This document shows positions 8,475 to 17,946 of a stretch of DNA of 64,000 nucleotides, piece after piece; positions within the stretch are counted from its first letter, which is position 1; each line of letters starts with the position of its first letter. The stretch covers positions 1,326,888-1,390,887 of the forward strand of contig NZ_SNUF01000001.1 of assembly GCF_012027305.1 (NCBI RefSeq), written 5' to 3'. The stretch comes from Thermococcus sp. MAR1. GTDB taxonomy: Archaea; Methanobacteriota_B; Thermococci; Thermococcales; Thermococcaceae. The position numbers were made by a program, and so were the translations under genes. The notes beneath the pieces were generated by a model that searched no databases, was not told the DNA's origin, and saw nothing but the letters and a program-made list of their open reading frames with translations.

Positions 8475-10981
8475 TTTTTGGTAAAGACGAGGAGAGGTAC
8501 GAGAAGATAAAGCTCCGAGTTGCTGAGGCTTTGAAGAGAGACGTTGGAAGGGGAATAGTCCGCTTCGACCGAAAGTACCAGAAGCAGCTCGGCGTTGAAC
8601 CCGGAGACATCGTCGAGTTGATTGGGGAGAGAACCACCGCCGCGATAGTCGCGAATCCCCATCCCGACGACCGCGGACTGGACATCATTAGGATGGACGG
8701 ATACATCAGAAGGAACGCAGGGGTGAGCATAGGGGATTATATCACCGTCTCCAAGGCAGAGGTTCAAGAGGCGAAAAAGGTAGTTCTCGCTCCCGCCCAG
8801 AAGGGAGTTTTCATCCAGATACCCGGCGATATGGTCAAGGGGAACCTCCTGGGGAGGCCCGTTCTGAAGGGAGACTTAATAGTGGCGAGTAGCAGGAGCG
8901 AAACCTACTACGGTGGCTCACCCTTCGACGAACTGCTCAGGGGTCTCTTCGAGACCATGCCCATCGGCTTTGGAGAGCTCAAGTTCGTCGTCGTGAACAC
9001 AGTTCCAAGGGGCATAGTCCAGATAACCTATAACACCGAGGTTGAAGTCCTCCCGCAAGCCGTTGAGGTGCGTGAGGAGGCCATTCCTGAAGTAACTTAC
9101 GAGGACATCGGCGGCTTAAGCGATGCGATTCAGAAGATACGCGAGATGGTCGAGCTTCCGCTCAAGCACCCGGAGCTCTTCGAGCGCCTTGGCATTGAGC
9201 CGCCGAAGGGTGTTCTCCTCTACGGTCCACCCGGAACGGGTAAAACGCTCCTGGCTAAGGCAGTGGCCAACGAGGCCAACGCTCACTTCATAGCCATCAA
9301 CGGGCCCGAGATAATGAGCAAGTTCTACGGTGAGAGCGAGGAGCGTTTGAGGGAGATATTCAAGGACGCCGAGGAGAACGCACCGAGCATCATCTTCATA
9401 GACGAGATCGACGCGATAGCTCCAAAGAGGGAGGAGGTCGTCGGAGAGGTTGAGAAGAGAGTCGTCAGCCAGCTGCTCACGCTCATGGACGGCCTGAAGG
9501 GCAGGGGCAAGGTCATAGTCATCGCCGCCACCAACAGACCCGATGCCCTTGACCCTGCATTAAGAAGACCGGGCAGGTTCGACAGGGAGATCGAGGTCGG
9601 TGTTCCGGACAAGAAGGGCAGGAAGGAGATACTCCAGATACACACCAGGGGAATGCCCCTTGAACCGGACTACGACAAGGCCACCGTCCTCAGGGTTCTC
9701 AAAGAGCTAATGAAGAGGGAAACCTTTGAGAGGGCGAAACTGGAAAGGCTCATCGAGAGGGTTGAGGCCGCGAAGAGCGATGAGGAGGTCAAGGAGGCCC
9801 TTAAGAGCGAGAGCGAGGTCTATCCGGAGGTCAGAAGCAGATTGGTGGACAGGATGCTTGAGGAGATAGCCGAGAAAACGCACGGCTTTGTTGGCGCTGA
9901 CCTTGCGGCCCTGGCAAGAGAAGCGGCAATGGTCGTCCTCAGGAGGCTCATCAACGAGGGCAAGATAAGTCCCGAGCAGGAGAGGATCCCTCCGGAGGTT
10001 CTTCAGCAGCTACGCGTTAGAAAGGCCGACTTCTACGAGGCCCTCAAGATGGTCGAGCCTTCCGCTCTGAGAGAGGTGCTCCTTGAGGTTCCGAACGTCC
10101 GCTGGAACGACATAGGCGGACTGGAGGAGGTCAAGGAGGAGCTGAAAGAGGCAGTGGAGTGGCCGCTAAAGTATCCGAAGGCCTTCCAGAGGCTCGGAAT
10201 AGAGCCGCCGAGGGGAGTTCTCCTCTACGGCCCGCCAGGAACCGGCAAGACTCTACTGGCAAAGGCGGTCGCAACAGAGAGCGAGGCCAACTTCATCGGC
10301 ATCCGCGGGCCTGAGGTGCTGAGCAAGTGGGTCGGTGAGAGCGAGAAACGCGTGAGGGAGATATTCCGCAAAGCCCGCCAGGCGGCGCCAACGGTCATAT
10401 TCATCGACGAGATAGACGCCATCGCTCCGGCCAGGGGAAGCGACATGAGCAGGGTCACCGACAGGCTCATCAACCAGCTCTTGACAGAGATGGACGGCAT
10501 AGAGCGCAACAGCGGCGTGGTCGTCATTGCCGCAACCAACAGGCCCGACATACTCGACCCAGCTTTGCTGAGACCTGGGCGCTTTGACAGGCTGATACTC
10601 GTCCCAGCTCCGGACGAGAAGGCCAGACTGGAGATACTCAAGGTCCACACGAAGCGCGTCCCCCTGGCTAGCGATGTTAACCTCCGCGAGCTGGCGAAGA
10701 AGACGGAAGGCTACTCCGGGGCCGACATAGAAGCCCTCGTGAGGGAGGCAGCACTGCTGGCGATGCGCAGGATAATGGCCGAACTTCCATCGGAGATCGT
10801 CGAGGAGGAGAGCGAGGAGTTCCTTGAGAAACTCAGGGTTTCAAAGAGGGACTTTGAGGAGGCCCTCAAGAAGGTCAAGCCGAGCATAACCCCATACATG
10901 CTCGACTACTACAGGAACTTTGAGGAGAGCAGAAAGTCGAGGGTCGAGAAGAGGGGAGGGCCGGACTACTACACCTTCTGA
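8471..10981 (+). CDS. CDC48/VAT-family AAA+ ATPase (first copy)
   Basis: A hexameric ATP-driven unfoldase that extracts and unfolds proteins, often for the proteasome. The 836 residues carry the VAT N-domain (double-psi barrel, about 10-190) and two AAA+ modules, each with GPPGTGKT Walker A (about residues 252 and 587), IIFIDEIDA or VIFIDEIDA Walker B and the ATNRPD sensor region. D1 has an extra charged helical insert of about 60 residues ([20 protein letters not shown]) before [18 protein letters not shown]. The tail after about 815 is basic and ends DYYTF. It is coupled to the RNase H-fold gene upstream. A second copy lies at 26.6 kb; 10028-10167 is nearly identical in DNA to 28079-28218. 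Confidence 0.95.
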   Translation: MIFGKDEERYEKIKLRVAEALKRDVGRGIVRFDRKYQKQLGVEPGDIVELIGERTTAAIVANPHPDDRGLDIIRMDGYIRRNAGVSIGDYITVSKAEVQEAKKVVLAPAQKGVFIQIPGDMVKGNLLGRPVLKGDLIVASSRSETYYGGSPFDELLRGLFETMPIGFGELKFVVVNTVPRGIVQITYNTEVEVLPQAVEVREEAIPEVTYEDIGGLSDAIQKIREMVELPLKHPELFERLGIEPPKGVLLYGPPGTGKTLLAKAVANEANAHFIAINGPEIMSKFYGESEERLREIFKDAEENAPSIIFIDEIDAIAPKREEVVGEVEKRVVSQLLTLMDGLKGRGKVIVIAATNRPDALDPALRRPGRFDREIEVGVPDKKGRKEILQIHTRGMPLEPDYDKATVLRVLKELMKRETFERAKLERLIERVEAAKSDEEVKEALKSESEVYPEVRSRLVDRMLEEIAEKTHGFVGADLAALAREAAMVVLRRLINEGKISPEQERIPPEVLQQLRVRKADFYEALKMVEPSALREVLLEVPNVRWNDIGGLEEVKEELKEAVEWPLKYPKAFQRLGIEPPRGVLLYGPPGTGKTLLAKAVATESEANFIGIRGPEVLSKWVGESEKRVREIFRKARQAAPTVIFIDEIDAIAPARGSDMSRVTDRLINQLLTEMDGIERNSGVVVIAATNRPDILDPALLRPGRFDRLILVPAPDEKARLEILKVHTKRVPLASDVNLRELAKKTEGYSGADIEALVREAALLAMRRIMAELPSEIVEEESEEFLEKLRVSKRDFEEALKKVKPSITPYMLDYYRNFEESRKSRVEKRGGPDYYTF

Positions 10982-11056
10982 TTTCTTTTCCCTTTGGAAA
11001 AAGTTTTATACGTTGGTGCCCAAGAACTTACACGATTAAACCGAGGGGTGGCGAAA

Positions 11057-11383
11057 ATGGTCAAGATAATAGCCTCCAAGCTTAGGGACGTGGAGCTGAT
11101 AACAGACACGGGTATAAGGCTCGGCTGGGTCTATGACCTCAGCTTCGATGAGGAAACGGGTGATATTCTCGTGATAGTTGCCGAGCCGGATGAAGACCTC
11201 GATACGAGCGAGTTTGTCACCGATCACGAGGGTCTTCTCCTCATCCCGATCAGCGCGGTTAAGAGCATAGGCGAGGTAATCATAATAGACTCCAACAAGC
11301 TCGCCGTTAAGTCCAAGCTCAGAAGGGTCGGGGCGATAAAGAGGAAGCTCACGGAGGAGGAGTCAGGAACCCTTGGGGAGTGA
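11057..11383 (+). CDS. PRC-barrel domain protein
   Basis: A 108-residue protein dominated by one PRC-barrel: MVKIIASKLRDVELITDTGIRLGWVYDLSFDEETGDILVIVAEPDED, then LLLIPISAVKSIGEVIIIDSNKL. Such small archaeal PRC-barrel proteins are beta-barrels related to the RimM C-terminal domain and to CdpB proteins linked with cell division; which applies here is not visible. The start chosen is ATG 11057, after GGGGTGGCG. An upstream in-frame ATG at 10994 would include the TATA-like AGTTTTATACG (about 11002-11012) in the coding region and is rejected. Confidence 0.85.
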   Translation: MVKIIASKLRDVELITDTGIRLGWVYDLSFDEETGDILVIVAEPDEDLDTSEFVTDHEGLLLIPISAVKSIGEVIIIDSNKLAVKSKLRRVGAIKRKLTEEESGTLGE

Positions 11384-11392
11384 TCCCTTCTT

Positions 11393-12100
11393 TTAATACC
11401 CTTCGTAGAGCCTCATGGCCAAGAACCTCGGAAGTCCGGCTTCTACTATCTTCTCCGCGGCAGAATCAACATCGTATTCCACCCGGTGGAACTCAACGTT
11501 GTCAGGGGGCTCTTTTTCGGTATCGATCAGCGCATATGCAGCCCTCCAGTCCCCGTCCCTGGGCTGGCCGACACCGCCGGGGTTTATTATTCTCCTGCCA
11601 TCTATCACCCTCAGCATGGGCACATGGGTGTGGCCGACCAGGAGGTCATCCTGTCTGACGTAGCTCAAAACGGCACGAAACTCACCCTCCGGGAGCCAGG
11701 GGAAGAGGTACTCGTCCAGCGGCGCCCTCGGCGAGCCGTGGATGAGGAGATGGCTCCTACCGGTATCGTCCGTAAAGAGCTGCCTTACCGGCAGCCTCCT
11801 GAGGAACTCAAGGTTCTCCACGCTCATAACTCGCTGGTGCCACCTCACTGCCTGCCTCGCGTAGGGATTGAACCCCCACTCGGCGCCGAATGCAATAGCG
11901 TTGTCGTGGTTGCCACGGACGCAGAGGAAGGTTCTTTTCTCCATTTGCCGCCTTAAGAACTCTACGACCTCGTTTGGACTGGCTCCATATCCGACCAGGT
12001 CCCCCATGCATAGAATTGCGTCGGCGCGCCTCACCTCTCTCCAGGCGGCCTTCAAAGCTTCAAGGTTCGAGTGGATGTCGGAGATGAGGGCGATGAGCAT
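11393..12100 (-). CDS. Calcineurin-like metallophosphoesterase
   Basis: A 235-residue two-metal phosphoesterase. All five motifs are present: DIHSN (residue about 7), GDLVGYG (about 35), RGNHDN (about 62), HGSPRAPLDEY (about 121) and GHTHVP (about 155). It ends with the conserved INPGGVGQPRDGD segment of the YfcE/MJ0936-like group, enzymes that hydrolyse phosphodiesters; the cellular substrate is unknown. ATG 12100 follows GGGGGGTC; the longer reading from 12157 has no ribosome site. It converges on the PRC-barrel gene with 9 bp between stops. Confidence 0.9.
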   Translation of the reverse strand: MLIALISDIHSNLEALKAAWREVRRADAILCMGDLVGYGASPNEVVEFLRRQMEKRTFLCVRGNHDNAIAFGAEWGFNPYARQAVRWHQRVMSVENLEFLRRLPVRQLFTDDTGRSHLLIHGSPRAPLDEYLFPWLPEGEFRAVLSYVRQDDLLVGHTHVPMLRVIDGRRIINPGGVGQPRDGDWRAAYALIDTEKEPPDNVEFHRVEYDVDSAAEKIVEAGLPRFLAMRLYEGY

Positions 12101-12193
12101 ATGACCCCCCATAGTTATCTGAGAAGTGAACGTTAAAAACACTTGCCGGGGAACCATACGGCAAACCGGAGAATTGGAAAAAAGGGGAGGAAA

Positions 12194-13588
12194 TCACTCC
12201 CTCCTCTGTCTGGCCTTCCACCTGCTCCAGCGGTAGAGCGCGGCTAAGGCCTTTATGGCCCTCTCCGGCTCCGGATAGGCCGGAATTCCTTCCTCGTTGA
12301 GCATGTCTATTGCCTCTTTGGCCTCTATGCCACCGACGATGGCAACGACGAGGGGCTTCTTCCTGCCGCTCTCATTGTACTCGTGTATGACTATCTTGGC
12401 CAGGTCGCGCGGGTCTAGCACAGCGGTCTGGCAGTAGAGCACTGCTATGGCGTGCATGTTCGGGTTGGCGAGGGCGTCTCTGACGGCACCCTCGTAGCTC
12501 TCGGCACCGGCCATACCGGTGAGGTCAACCGGGTTCTTGTAGGAGCCGAAGGGCGGCATGTGGTTGGCGAAGACCTTCAGCTCATCGAGGTCATCGTAGA
12601 GGTGTAGCCCCTCCTCCTCAGCTGCATCGGTGGCCATAACTCCGATTCCGCCGCCGTTGGTGAGTATGACGAGGTTTTCTCCAGCGGGCTCCGGAAGATT
12701 GCTGAGCGTTCTCGCCCAGTCGAAGGCCTCGCCGATGGTAAGGGCCCTGAGAACGCCGCTCTGCTTGAAGGCGGCCTCGTATATCTTGTCGGCACCGGCG
12801 AGTGAGCCAGTGTGAGAAGCTGCGGCCTTGGCCCCGCGCTCGCTCCTTCCAGCCTTGATGATGATTATCGGCTTCTCCTTGCTGACCTCCTTGGCGACCT
12901 CCATGAAGCGCCTTCCGTCCTTCACGCCTTCCATGTAGATGAGAATTGCCTTGGTGTTGTCGTCCTCCTTAAAGAACTCAAGCAGATCAGCATCGTCGAT
13001 GTCGCTCTTGTTTCCGACGCTGACCACTGCCGAAAGGCCGACCTTCTCAAGTATCGTCCAGCCCATGAGGGCTATTCCGAGCGCTCCGCTCTGGCTGATG
13101 AGGGCAAGGCTGCCAGGCATGACGTCCGTCGGGCCGAAGGTGGCGTTCATCTTGGCAGGCGTGTAGACGACACCGAAGATGTTCGGACCGAGGATTCTCA
13201 TACCGTACTTGTGCGCTATCTCAACTATCTGCCTCTCGACCTTCTTGCCCTCCTCGCCGAGCTCGCCGAAGCCCGAGCTGATTATCGGGAGGACCTTAAC
13301 GCCCCTCTTTCCGGCCTCCTCGACGACCTGCGGGACGAATTTGGCCGGAACGACGATGACGGCCATGTCAACCTCGTCCGGAACGTCGAGGATGCTCTTG
13401 TAGGACTTGAACTTCTTCCCGTTTATCTCTATCTCGACGCCTTTGATGTTAACGGGGTATATCTTCCCCTCGTAGCCATACTCCACGAGATTCTTCATGA
13501 CTGCGTACCCTATCTTGCCAGGCTTCTCAGAAGCGCCGATGACGGCGATGCTCCTGGGTCTGAAGAGAGCCTCCAAGTTTCCGTCCAT
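12194..13588 (-). CDS. acdA: Acetate-CoA ligase (ADP-forming), alpha subunit
   Basis: Converts acetyl-CoA (or another acyl-CoA), ADP and Pi to the acid, CoA and ATP. This is the energy-yielding last step of sugar and peptide fermentation in Thermococcales. The 464 residues comprise a CoA-binding domain (RPRSIAVIGASEKPGKIG, about 10-27), the ligase-CoA domains (LISQSGALGIALM, about 163) and the AAASHTGSLAGAD loop with the phosphorylated histidine at residue 259. The beta subunit carrying the ATP-grasp is not in the window; separate alpha and beta genes are usual here. ATG 13588 follows GAGAGGTG by six bases. A palindromic TATA (GGTTATAACC, 13635-13644) lies upstream. Confidence 0.93.
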   Translation of the reverse strand: MDGNLEALFRPRSIAVIGASEKPGKIGYAVMKNLVEYGYEGKIYPVNIKGVEIEINGKKFKSYKSILDVPDEVDMAVIVVPAKFVPQVVEEAGKRGVKVLPIISSGFGELGEEGKKVERQIVEIAHKYGMRILGPNIFGVVYTPAKMNATFGPTDVMPGSLALISQSGALGIALMGWTILEKVGLSAVVSVGNKSDIDDADLLEFFKEDDNTKAILIYMEGVKDGRRFMEVAKEVSKEKPIIIIKAGRSERGAKAAASHTGSLAGADKIYEAAFKQSGVLRALTIGEAFDWARTLSNLPEPAGENLVILTNGGGIGVMATDAAEEEGLHLYDDLDELKVFANHMPPFGSYKNPVDLTGMAGAESYEGAVRDALANPNMHAIAVLYCQTAVLDPRDLAKIVIHEYNESGRKKPLVVAIVGGIEAKEAIDMLNEEGIPAYPEPERAIKALAALYRWSRWKARQRRE

Positions 13589-13620
13589 CTCAATCACCTC
13601 TCGATGAAAGTTACAGTTTC

Positions 13621-13735
13621 ACGTCCGTAAAATGGGTTATAACCTTTCCCTTCTCGTTTTGACGATAGGAAAATCGACGGACGTTAAAAAACCGAAGGTT
13701 GGGCACCGTTTATTCAGAACGGACGTTGAAACGTC
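13621..13735. promoter_or_regulatory. Three ACGGACGT motifs in a divergent promoter region
   Basis: ACGGACGT occurs at 13677-13684 and 13719-13726 on the plus strand and at 13621-13628 on the minus strand, between acdA and the PsiE-family gene. The third copy extends into the perfect inverted repeat GACGTT-GA-AACGTC (13722-13735), and the first reads ACGGACGTGAAAC on the minus strand against ACGGACGTTGAAAC for the third. The first copy lies between the acdA TATA box and start. Confidence 0.4.
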
Positions 13736-13782
13736 GAAACCCTTTTAGACAATGAGGGTAAACCTAAAGGGCAGGTGAGTTC

Positions 13783-14253
13783 ATGAGGGAAAACCCCACC
13801 CAGATAGAGAGGAAGATGCTTAGATGGCTGGGAATGCTCTTTGACCTGGTTGTCATGGCCCTCGGAACAATAACGATGCTCTACGTCGTCTGGATGATAT
13901 ACAAGCTCGCAGTAATGTCCCTCCAGCATTTCAGCCCGGAGGAGGCGCTCCACGGCATAGTGCTCATCCTGATATTCCTCGAGATGTTTGAGATAATAAC
14001 CCTCTACGTCATCTACCATCACGTCCCCATGAAAAACGTCGTCGAGATCGGGGTTCTCGTCATTGTAAAGGAACTTATAGTGGCCATAGACCTGACGACC
14101 CTTGGATGGCAGATGCTCCTGGGAATGGCGGTTCTGATAGCGGTGATGGGCTGGGTCTACACCAGGGAAAGGATGCGTGAGGACGCCCACAAGCAGTTCC
14201 TCCTCGAGCATGGAATTAAAGATACTGAGGGGAGACTCCGGGGGAAAGACTGA
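13783..14253 (+). CDS. PsiE-family membrane protein
   Basis: A 156-residue integral membrane protein with four predicted membrane helices: about 18-45 (LGMLFDLVVMALGTITMLYVVW), 62-82 (GIVLILIFLEMFEIITLYVIY), 87-107 and 110-128, followed by a charged cytoplasmic tail. The pattern and the central HHVPMKNVVEIGVLVIVKELI segment match the PsiE family (phosphate-starvation-inducible E), whose function is unknown. ATG 13783 follows GGCAGGTGAG. It is divergent from acdA, with repeated ACGGACGT elements in between. Confidence 0.8.
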   Translation: MRENPTQIERKMLRWLGMLFDLVVMALGTITMLYVVWMIYKLAVMSLQHFSPEEALHGIVLILIFLEMFEIITLYVIYHHVPMKNVVEIGVLVIVKELIVAIDLTTLGWQMLLGMAVLIAVMGWVYTRERMREDAHKQFLLEHGIKDTEGRLRGKD

Positions 14254-14301
14254 GGCAAAGGCTAAATATTCTCCCTCCTACCTTTCTTTCAGGTGATGGA
14301 T

Positions 14302-15327
14302 ATGGGCGTACAGATAGGCGAGCTCATTCCGAGGAAGGAGATAGAGCTGGAGAACCTGTACGGCAGGAAAGTTGCTATAGACGCTTTCAACGCCATCTAT
14401 CAGTTCCTCTCGACCATAAGACAGCGCGATGGGACGCCGCTCATGGACTCCCGCGGAAGGATAACCTCCCATCTGAGCGGCCTCTTCTACAGGAATATCA
14501 ACCTCATGGAGGCTGGGATAAAGCCCGCCTACGTTTTCGACGGAAAGCCGCCGGAGTTCAAAAAGAGAGAGATAGAAAAGCGCCGGGAGGCGAGGGAAGA
14601 GGCGGAGGAGAAGTGGTATGAGGCCCTGGAGCGCGGCGACCTTGAGGAGGCCAAGAAGTACGCGATGCGTGCAACCAGGGTCAACGAGCAACTGATAAAC
14701 GACGCCAAGAGGCTCCTTGAGCTGATGGGAATTCCCGTAGTTCAGGCGCCGAGCGAGGGTGAGGCCCAGGCCGCCTACATGGCCGCCAGAAAGAAGGTCT
14801 ATGCATCGGCCAGCCAGGACTACGACTCACTTCTCTTTGGGACCCCAAGGCTGGTGAGGAACGTCACGATAACCGGCCGGAGAAAGCTCCCAGGGAAGAA
14901 CGTCTACGTTGAGGTCAGACCCGAGCTCATAGTCCTGGAGGAAGCTCTTAAAGAACTGGGCATAGACAGGGAAAAGCTCATCGAAATGGCCATACTGGTC
15001 GGCACGGACTACAACCCCGGCGGGATAAAGGGAATCGGCCCGAAAAAGGCTCTGACCATAGTCAAGCGCAGCAAAGACCCGCTGAAGAAGTACAACAAGG
15101 ACAGTGAAGTTGACCTCTACGCGATAAAGGAGTTCTTCTTGAACCCGCCGGTCACGGACGAGTACGAGCTCAAGTGGCGCGAACCGGACGAGGAGGGAAT
15201 CCTCAAATTCCTCTGCGACGAGCACGACTTCAGCGAGGAACGCGTTAAGAACGGACTTGAGAGGCTGAAAAAAGCGGTAAAGGCGGGAAAGCAGGCGACA
15301 CTGGAAAGCTGGTTCGGGAAGCGCTGA
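14302..15327 (+). CDS. fen: Flap endonuclease 1
   Basis: A structure-specific 5' nuclease that removes 5' flaps in Okazaki fragment maturation and long-patch repair. The 341 residues begin [20 protein letters not shown]-terminal XPG domain acidic residues are in [12 protein letters not shown] and [10 protein letters not shown]; the I-domain has [10 protein letters not shown] and [11 protein letters not shown]; then [19 protein letters not shown], the helix-two-turn-helix. The C-terminus QATLESWF is a PCNA-interaction box. ATG 14302 follows AGGTGATGGAT and gives the family's N-terminus, where Met-Gly is needed for activity. It converges on the TFB gene with 15 bp between stops. Confidence 0.97.
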   Translation: MGVQIGELIPRKEIELENLYGRKVAIDAFNAIYQFLSTIRQRDGTPLMDSRGRITSHLSGLFYRNINLMEAGIKPAYVFDGKPPEFKKREIEKRREAREEAEEKWYEALERGDLEEAKKYAMRATRVNEQLINDAKRLLELMGIPVVQAPSEGEAQAAYMAARKKVYASASQDYDSLLFGTPRLVRNVTITGRRKLPGKNVYVEVRPELIVLEEALKELGIDREKLIEMAILVGTDYNPGGIKGIGPKKALTIVKRSKDPLKKYNKDSEVDLYAIKEFFLNPPVTDEYELKWREPDEEGILKFLCDEHDFSEERVKNGLERLKKAVKAGKQATLESWFGKR

Positions 15328-15342
15328 CCCTTTTTCTTTTCC

Positions 15343-16242
15343 TCAGACAGGGATCTTCAGGTTGAGCTTGTCCACGAGCTCTTTGTACCTGTTCCTGACG
15401 GTGACCTCGGTGACGCGCGCTACCTCCGCCACCTCGCGCTGGGTTCTCTTCTCGTCCTCCAGCAGGCCAGCGATGTAGAGAGCGGCCGCGACCAGACCTG
15501 CAGGGCTCTTTCCACTAGTCAGTCCTTTCTCGTACGCCTCGTCAAGAATCTTAACTGCCCTTCTCCTCACCTTCTCGCTCAGGCCGAGCTCGTCGGCGAA
15601 CTTGTTGACGTAGTCGGTCGGTTTAACGAAGAGTTTCTTCGGTGTGAGGTTAAGGTTCCTTGCTATGAAGCGGAAGCTCCTTCCTATCTCCTTCTTGTCA
15701 ACGCGCGATATGTCGGCTATCTCGTCGAGGGTCCTCGGAACCTTGAGAAGCCTGCAGGCTGCGTAAACACAGGCGGCAATAACGCTCTCAATGGAACGGC
15801 CCCTTATGAGGCCCTTTCTAACTGCCTCACGGTAGAGCCTTGCGGCTTCTTCCTCGACGTGCCTCGGGAGCTTCAGCTGGGAGGCGATTCTATCCAGCTC
15901 GCTCAAGGCGAAGGCAAGGTTACGCTCGGCGGCATCGCTGACCCTCAAGCGGGACTGCCACTTTCTAAGTCTGTACATCTTCTCACGCATCAAACCGGAA
16001 AGGTTCCTGTCGATGCCGATGTCGGTTGAGAGGCCCTTATCGTGAAGGAGAATGCTCTCAGGAGCACCAACGCGCGCCCTCTTCTCCCTCTGGCTCGCGT
16101 CAAAGGCGCGCCACTCGGGGCCCATATCTATGACGTTCTCCTCAATAACGTAACCGCAAACCTTACAGACAACCTCTCCCCTACCCGGGTCGTAGATGAA
16201 CTCCGTTGAGCCACAAACCGGGCAGACCCTACGCTTGCTCAC
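15343..16242 (-). CDS. tfb: Transcription initiation factor B (TFB)
   Basis: Recruits RNA polymerase to TBP-bound promoters and sets the start site through its reader region. The 299 residues hold an N-terminal zinc ribbon (CPVCGSTEFIYDPGRGEVVC then KVCG, residues 7-30), the B-reader/linker (MGPEWRAFD, about 42-50), and two cyclin-fold repeats (about 105-195 and 205-295). It has the canonical linker and ribbon, so it is a working general TFB. The start is GTG 16242, five bases after GGGGGTG; a TATA box (CTTTATAAAA, minus strand, about 16266-16275) lies upstream. Whether other TFB copies exist cannot be seen here. Confidence 0.96.
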   Translation of the reverse strand: MSKRRVCPVCGSTEFIYDPGRGEVVCKVCGYVIEENVIDMGPEWRAFDASQREKRARVGAPESILLHDKGLSTDIGIDRNLSGLMREKMYRLRKWQSRLRVSDAAERNLAFALSELDRIASQLKLPRHVEEEAARLYREAVRKGLIRGRSIESVIAACVYAACRLLKVPRTLDEIADISRVDKKEIGRSFRFIARNLNLTPKKLFVKPTDYVNKFADELGLSEKVRRRAVKILDEAYEKGLTSGKSPAGLVAAALYIAGLLEDEKRTQREVAEVARVTEVTVRNRYKELVDKLNLKIPV

Positions 16243-16280
16243 TCAAACACCCCCAACCGGCCGGCTATTTTATAAAGCCC

Positions 16281-16559
16281 TTATAAACCTTCTCCTTTTT
16301 TTACAACGTAGCGGAGTAACCAGGCAAGGTCCTCGCGCTTGAAGGTTATCCTCTCCAGAACCCGGACGTCCCAGTCGTCCTCAACTACGTTGGCATAGAT
16401 CCAGAGGAAGACCGGATCCTCATCCGTCCCAACGTGGAGGTTCTTGTAAAGAACATCAACGGTTCCGTCTTTGTTCTTTTTCACCGAGACGGCCTTCCAG
16501 GTTTCGAGACTGACCTCTCCCTTTTCGTCGAGTATTTTTATTATCTCCCTGGCGTCCAT
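16281..16559 (-). CDS. Small conserved hypothetical protein
   Basis: A 92-residue protein that I do not recognise by family. It begins with a short helix (MDAREIIKILDEKG), then a beta-rich centre with charged turns (AVSVKKNKDGTVDVLYKNLHVGTDEDPVFLWIYANVVEDDWDVRVL), then a helix (REDLAWLLRYVVKKG). No cysteines, signal or membrane segment. It lies 15 bp after the PDCD5 gene and before tfb on the same strand, so it is probably cotranscribed with PDCD5. ATG 16559 follows GGTGCTCCC. Confidence 0.75.
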   Translation of the reverse strand: MDAREIIKILDEKGEVSLETWKAVSVKKNKDGTVDVLYKNLHVGTDEDPVFLWIYANVVEDDWDVRVLERITFKREDLAWLLRYVVKKGEGL

Positions 16560-16574
16560 GGGAGCACCTTCTGA

Positions 16575-16913
16575 CTACCACTTGATCTTGAAGTCCCGCC
16601 TCGTTCTGGCGTCTATCTGCGCGAGTATCTTCTTCAGCTTGGCGTCGTCTATCGGCTCCCTTATCTGTCCGGCCTGGTAAAGCTGAACGAGAACCAGTTC
16701 AACCTGCCTCGCCAGTTCGGGGCGAACCAGCTTCACCCTACCGAGCCTCTCCCGGGCATCCTGCGTGAGAATTCTCCTCATTATGGCATCAAGCTGGGCC
16801 TCAAGCTCCATCTCCTGCCTCAAAGCTTCTTCCTGAGCCTTCTGCTGCTCAAGGTACTTCTTCTGCAGTTCCATGAGCTTCCGCTTCCTGATCTCCTCTA
16901 TGTCCTCGGCCAT
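16575..16913 (-). CDS. PDCD5-family DNA-binding protein
   Basis: A 112-residue archaeal homologue of human PDCD5 (TFAR19). It has a long charged N-terminal helix (EEIRKRKLMELQKKYLEQQ), then a compact three-helix core with DAIMRRILTQDARERLGRVKLVRPELARQVE (about 44-75) and a basic tail (ARTRRDFKIKW). Archaeal members bind DNA and probably work with chromatin or translation factors; the exact role is unsettled. ATG 16913 follows GGGGGTGAGAGG. It is regularly found next to S19e, as here (104 bp downstream of it on the minus strand). Confidence 0.93.
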   Translation of the reverse strand: MAEDIEEIRKRKLMELQKKYLEQQKAQEEALRQEMELEAQLDAIMRRILTQDARERLGRVKLVRPELARQVELVLVQLYQAGQIREPIDDAKLKKILAQIDARTRRDFKIKW

Positions 16914-17016
16914 CCTCTCACCCCCATGCTAAGGTTAGACCTCCGGTTAAAAAGGTATTGGGTTTTGGGAACTGGAAAAGACCGGCAGAAATCAACAAGG
17001 GAAAGGGCCAGGGCCC

Positions 17017-17469
17017 TCAGTACTTCTTGAGCTCGGGGATCTGCCCCTCAAGCTCCTTCTTGAGCTCGGTGGCAATCTTGTCAAGGAAGCTCTGTCCCTG
17101 CGGGGTGACGATCCTGCCCTCACCCGGAACCTTCTGAACGAAGCCGGCAGCCTCAAGCTGCTGGAGGGCCTTCCTTATGATGCTCCCTCCTGCCTTGTAG
17201 AAGTGCTCCGGGGCGTGCCCGCGGTTCTTCCTGCCGCCGTACCAGGTCCTAAGGCGCTCGATTCCGACCGGACCGTCGATGTAGATCTTCCTGAAGATGC
17301 TGGCAACCCTGTAGTACCACCAGTCCTCCTGCTCAGGGATCCTCTCCTTGTGTCTTCCGGTCTTGACAAAGGGCGCCCACTCGGGCGGCTTTACAGCCTC
17401 GATCTCCTTGAGAGCCTTTGCAACCCTCTCAACGAGCAAATCACCGGGAACGTCGTAAACAGTCGCCAT
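17017..17469 (-). CDS. rps19e: 30S ribosomal protein S19e
   Basis: An archaeal/eukaryotic small-subunit protein needed for maturation of the 16S rRNA 3' region and the subunit head. The 150 residues have the family signatures: [22 protein letters not shown] at the start, [28 protein letters not shown] (about 36-63), [33 protein letters not shown] (about 79-111) and a winged-helix end with [15 protein letters not shown]. It starts four bases after the CRM-protein stop (17473) and is cotranscribed with it. Confidence 0.97.
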   Translation of the reverse strand: MATVYDVPGDLLVERVAKALKEIEAVKPPEWAPFVKTGRHKERIPEQEDWWYYRVASIFRKIYIDGPVGIERLRTWYGGRKNRGHAPEHFYKAGGSIIRKALQQLEAAGFVQKVPGEGRIVTPQGQSFLDKIATELKKELEGQIPELKKY

Positions 17470-17472
17470 CCT

Positions 17473-17889
17473 TCAATCCCTCCCCTTCTTGAATTTCCTC
17501 CTGAATTGAGCGATATCGAGCCTGACTTTCTTAACGGGCTTCTCCTCCCGCTTTTCCTTCGAAAGCTCCTTTCTCTGGAGCTTCCTTAAATACTTTTCCC
17601 AACCTTCCCTCGGTTTGAACAATATAAACCTTTTGCCGCGAACCTCGATGAGTTCGCTGTCGGTAAGCTCAGCTACCTTCTCGGCAAGCTGACGCCTGTC
17701 AAGCTCAGTGCTTATGAGCGCCCCCTTCCTTATCTCAACCTTCAGGATTCCGTCCTTCTCAAGCTGGGTGTTTATCTCTTCGATGACACCCTCATCCAGC
17801 CCTCTCTTACCTATCCAGGCTCTCGGAGGGATGTCGTAGTATCTCGCCCTTATCGCTCTTCTCACCTTTCCGGGTAAGCGTTTCTCCAT
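17473..17889 (-). CDS. CRM-domain (YhbY-like) RNA-binding protein
   Basis: A 138-residue protein. Residues 1-88 form a CRM/YhbY domain (MEKRLPGKVRRAIRARYYDIP, RAWIGKRGLDEGVIEEINTQLEKDGILKVEI with the GxxG-type loop), an IF3-C-like fold that binds rRNA during large-subunit assembly. In place of the usual loop it ends with a charged basic tail (RKLQRKELSKEKREEKPVKKVRL) that may add RNA affinity. ATG 17889 follows AGAGGTGAGAG; the in-frame GTG at 17898 is part of the ribosome site. It precedes S19e by three bases, supporting a ribosome-assembly role. Confidence 0.85.
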   Translation of the reverse strand: MEKRLPGKVRRAIRARYYDIPPRAWIGKRGLDEGVIEEINTQLEKDGILKVEIRKGALISTELDRRQLAEKVAELTDSELIEVRGKRFILFKPREGWEKYLRKLQRKELSKEKREEKPVKKVRLDIAQFRRKFKKGRD

Positions 17890-17946
17890 CTCTCTCACCT
17901 CTTAGCTCTCGCGGTCAAGGGCTTTAAAAAGGTTGGCCTTTTAAAG

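Noticed and set aside
12812..13630. 272-aa plus-strand ORF
   Set aside because: Antisense to acdA; the true gene on the other strand has catalytic motifs and a ribosome site.
13783..14253. The minus-strand 165-aa ORF at 13714-14211
   Set aside because: Antisense to the PsiE-family gene; the plus strand has four clear membrane helices and a ribosome site.
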